NCBI GenBank assembly: GCA_002085285.1
Contig: NATK01000160.1
Coordinates: forward strand, 1 to 6,274
From: Candidatus Latescibacteria bacterium 4484_7
Lineage (GTDB): Bacteria > Krumholzibacteriota > Krumholzibacteriia > Krumholzibacteriales > Krumholzibacteriaceae
Direction: 5' to 3'
DNA: 6,274 nt
This document shows positions 6,118-6,274 of the stretch, one piece after another. The notes under the pieces were generated by a model. It was not told where the DNA came from, did no database searches, and saw only the letters and a list, made by a program, of their open reading frames with translations. The position numbers and the translations under genes were made by a program. The first letter of the stretch is position 1. Every line of letters begins with the position of its first letter.

Positions 6118-6274
6118 TCAGTCATCCAGAAAAGAGTTGAAATCAATGATTGGCGGAAGATTGTATATGATCTTCACTGCATTTGCCTCGTCCACGCTGA
6201 CGTGTTTGACGTAAGGCATCGTGAAACCAAGCATTATGTGCCCCAGGTTCCTGCTGTGACCGAGGCCTATTATA
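6118..6274 (-). CDS. C-terminal end of an unrecognised protein (cut by window edge)
   Basis: The last 51 codons of a gene entering from the right edge and ending with TGA at 6118-6120. The visible residues begin IIGLGHSRNLGHIMLGFTMP and end PPIIDFNSFLDD. They are a mix of hydrophobic and charged residues, with no membrane segment or cysteine cluster. The codon pattern resembles the neighbours, and there is no internal stop over the full 156 bases, which supports coding. I do not recognise the family. It points the same way as clpB, but the 205-base gap makes a shared operon unlikely. Confidence 0.5.
   Translation of the reverse strand, partial: IIGLGHSRNLGHIMLGFTMPYVKHVSVDEANAVKIIYNLPPIIDFNSFLDD

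Overview
The window looks like a chromosomal segment of a Gram-negative (diderm) bacterium. It carries an exported Wza-type polysaccharide export protein, a short nucleotide-sugar modification operon and a housekeeping ClpB disaggregase gene. I cannot place the phylum from the sequence alone. There are no rRNA or tRNA genes, CRISPR arrays, insertion sequences or phage genes.

Layout. Bases 1-364 (minus) hold the N-terminus of a polysaccharide export protein that runs off the left edge. Bases 365-677 are a divergent regulatory gap, with a possible 13-codon leader ORF on the minus strand. Bases 678-3448 (plus) hold a tight three-gene operon: a solitary PglD_N-type sugar-nucleotide-binding protein, a DegT/DnrJ/EryC1 PLP-dependent sugar aminotransferase, and an extended-SDR NAD-dependent epimerase/dehydratase with a long N-terminal extension. 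Each gene has its own Shine-Dalgarno sequence six bases from its ATG. A strong GC-rich stem-loop at 3464-3498 separates this operon from clpB, which runs towards it on the minus strand (5898 to about 3500). Bases 5899-6117 are an AT-rich gap, and 6118-6274 (minus) hold the C-terminus of an unrecognised protein.

The epimerase/dehydratase could make a keto sugar nucleotide, the aminotransferase could aminate it, and the PglD_N protein could bind the product. The divergent export gene fits assembly of a surface polysaccharide. The acyltransferase half normally fused to PglD_N is not present in the window.

The most striking feature is accumulated damage. The aminotransferase frame is broken by a perfect 10-bp tandem duplication; removing one copy restores a normal 400-residue protein. 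The PglD_N gene has a 4-bp tandem duplication (GAAC twice) whose removal extends the protein to just before the next ribosome binding site. clpB lacks about 25 bp at the junction between its middle domain and second ATPase domain, which shifts the frame, and it also lacks its conserved C-terminal end, the break lying against the stem-loop. Only the epimerase among the complete genes looks intact. This may be real decay, reversible slippage in a surface-polysaccharide locus, or an assembly problem; sequence alone cannot decide.
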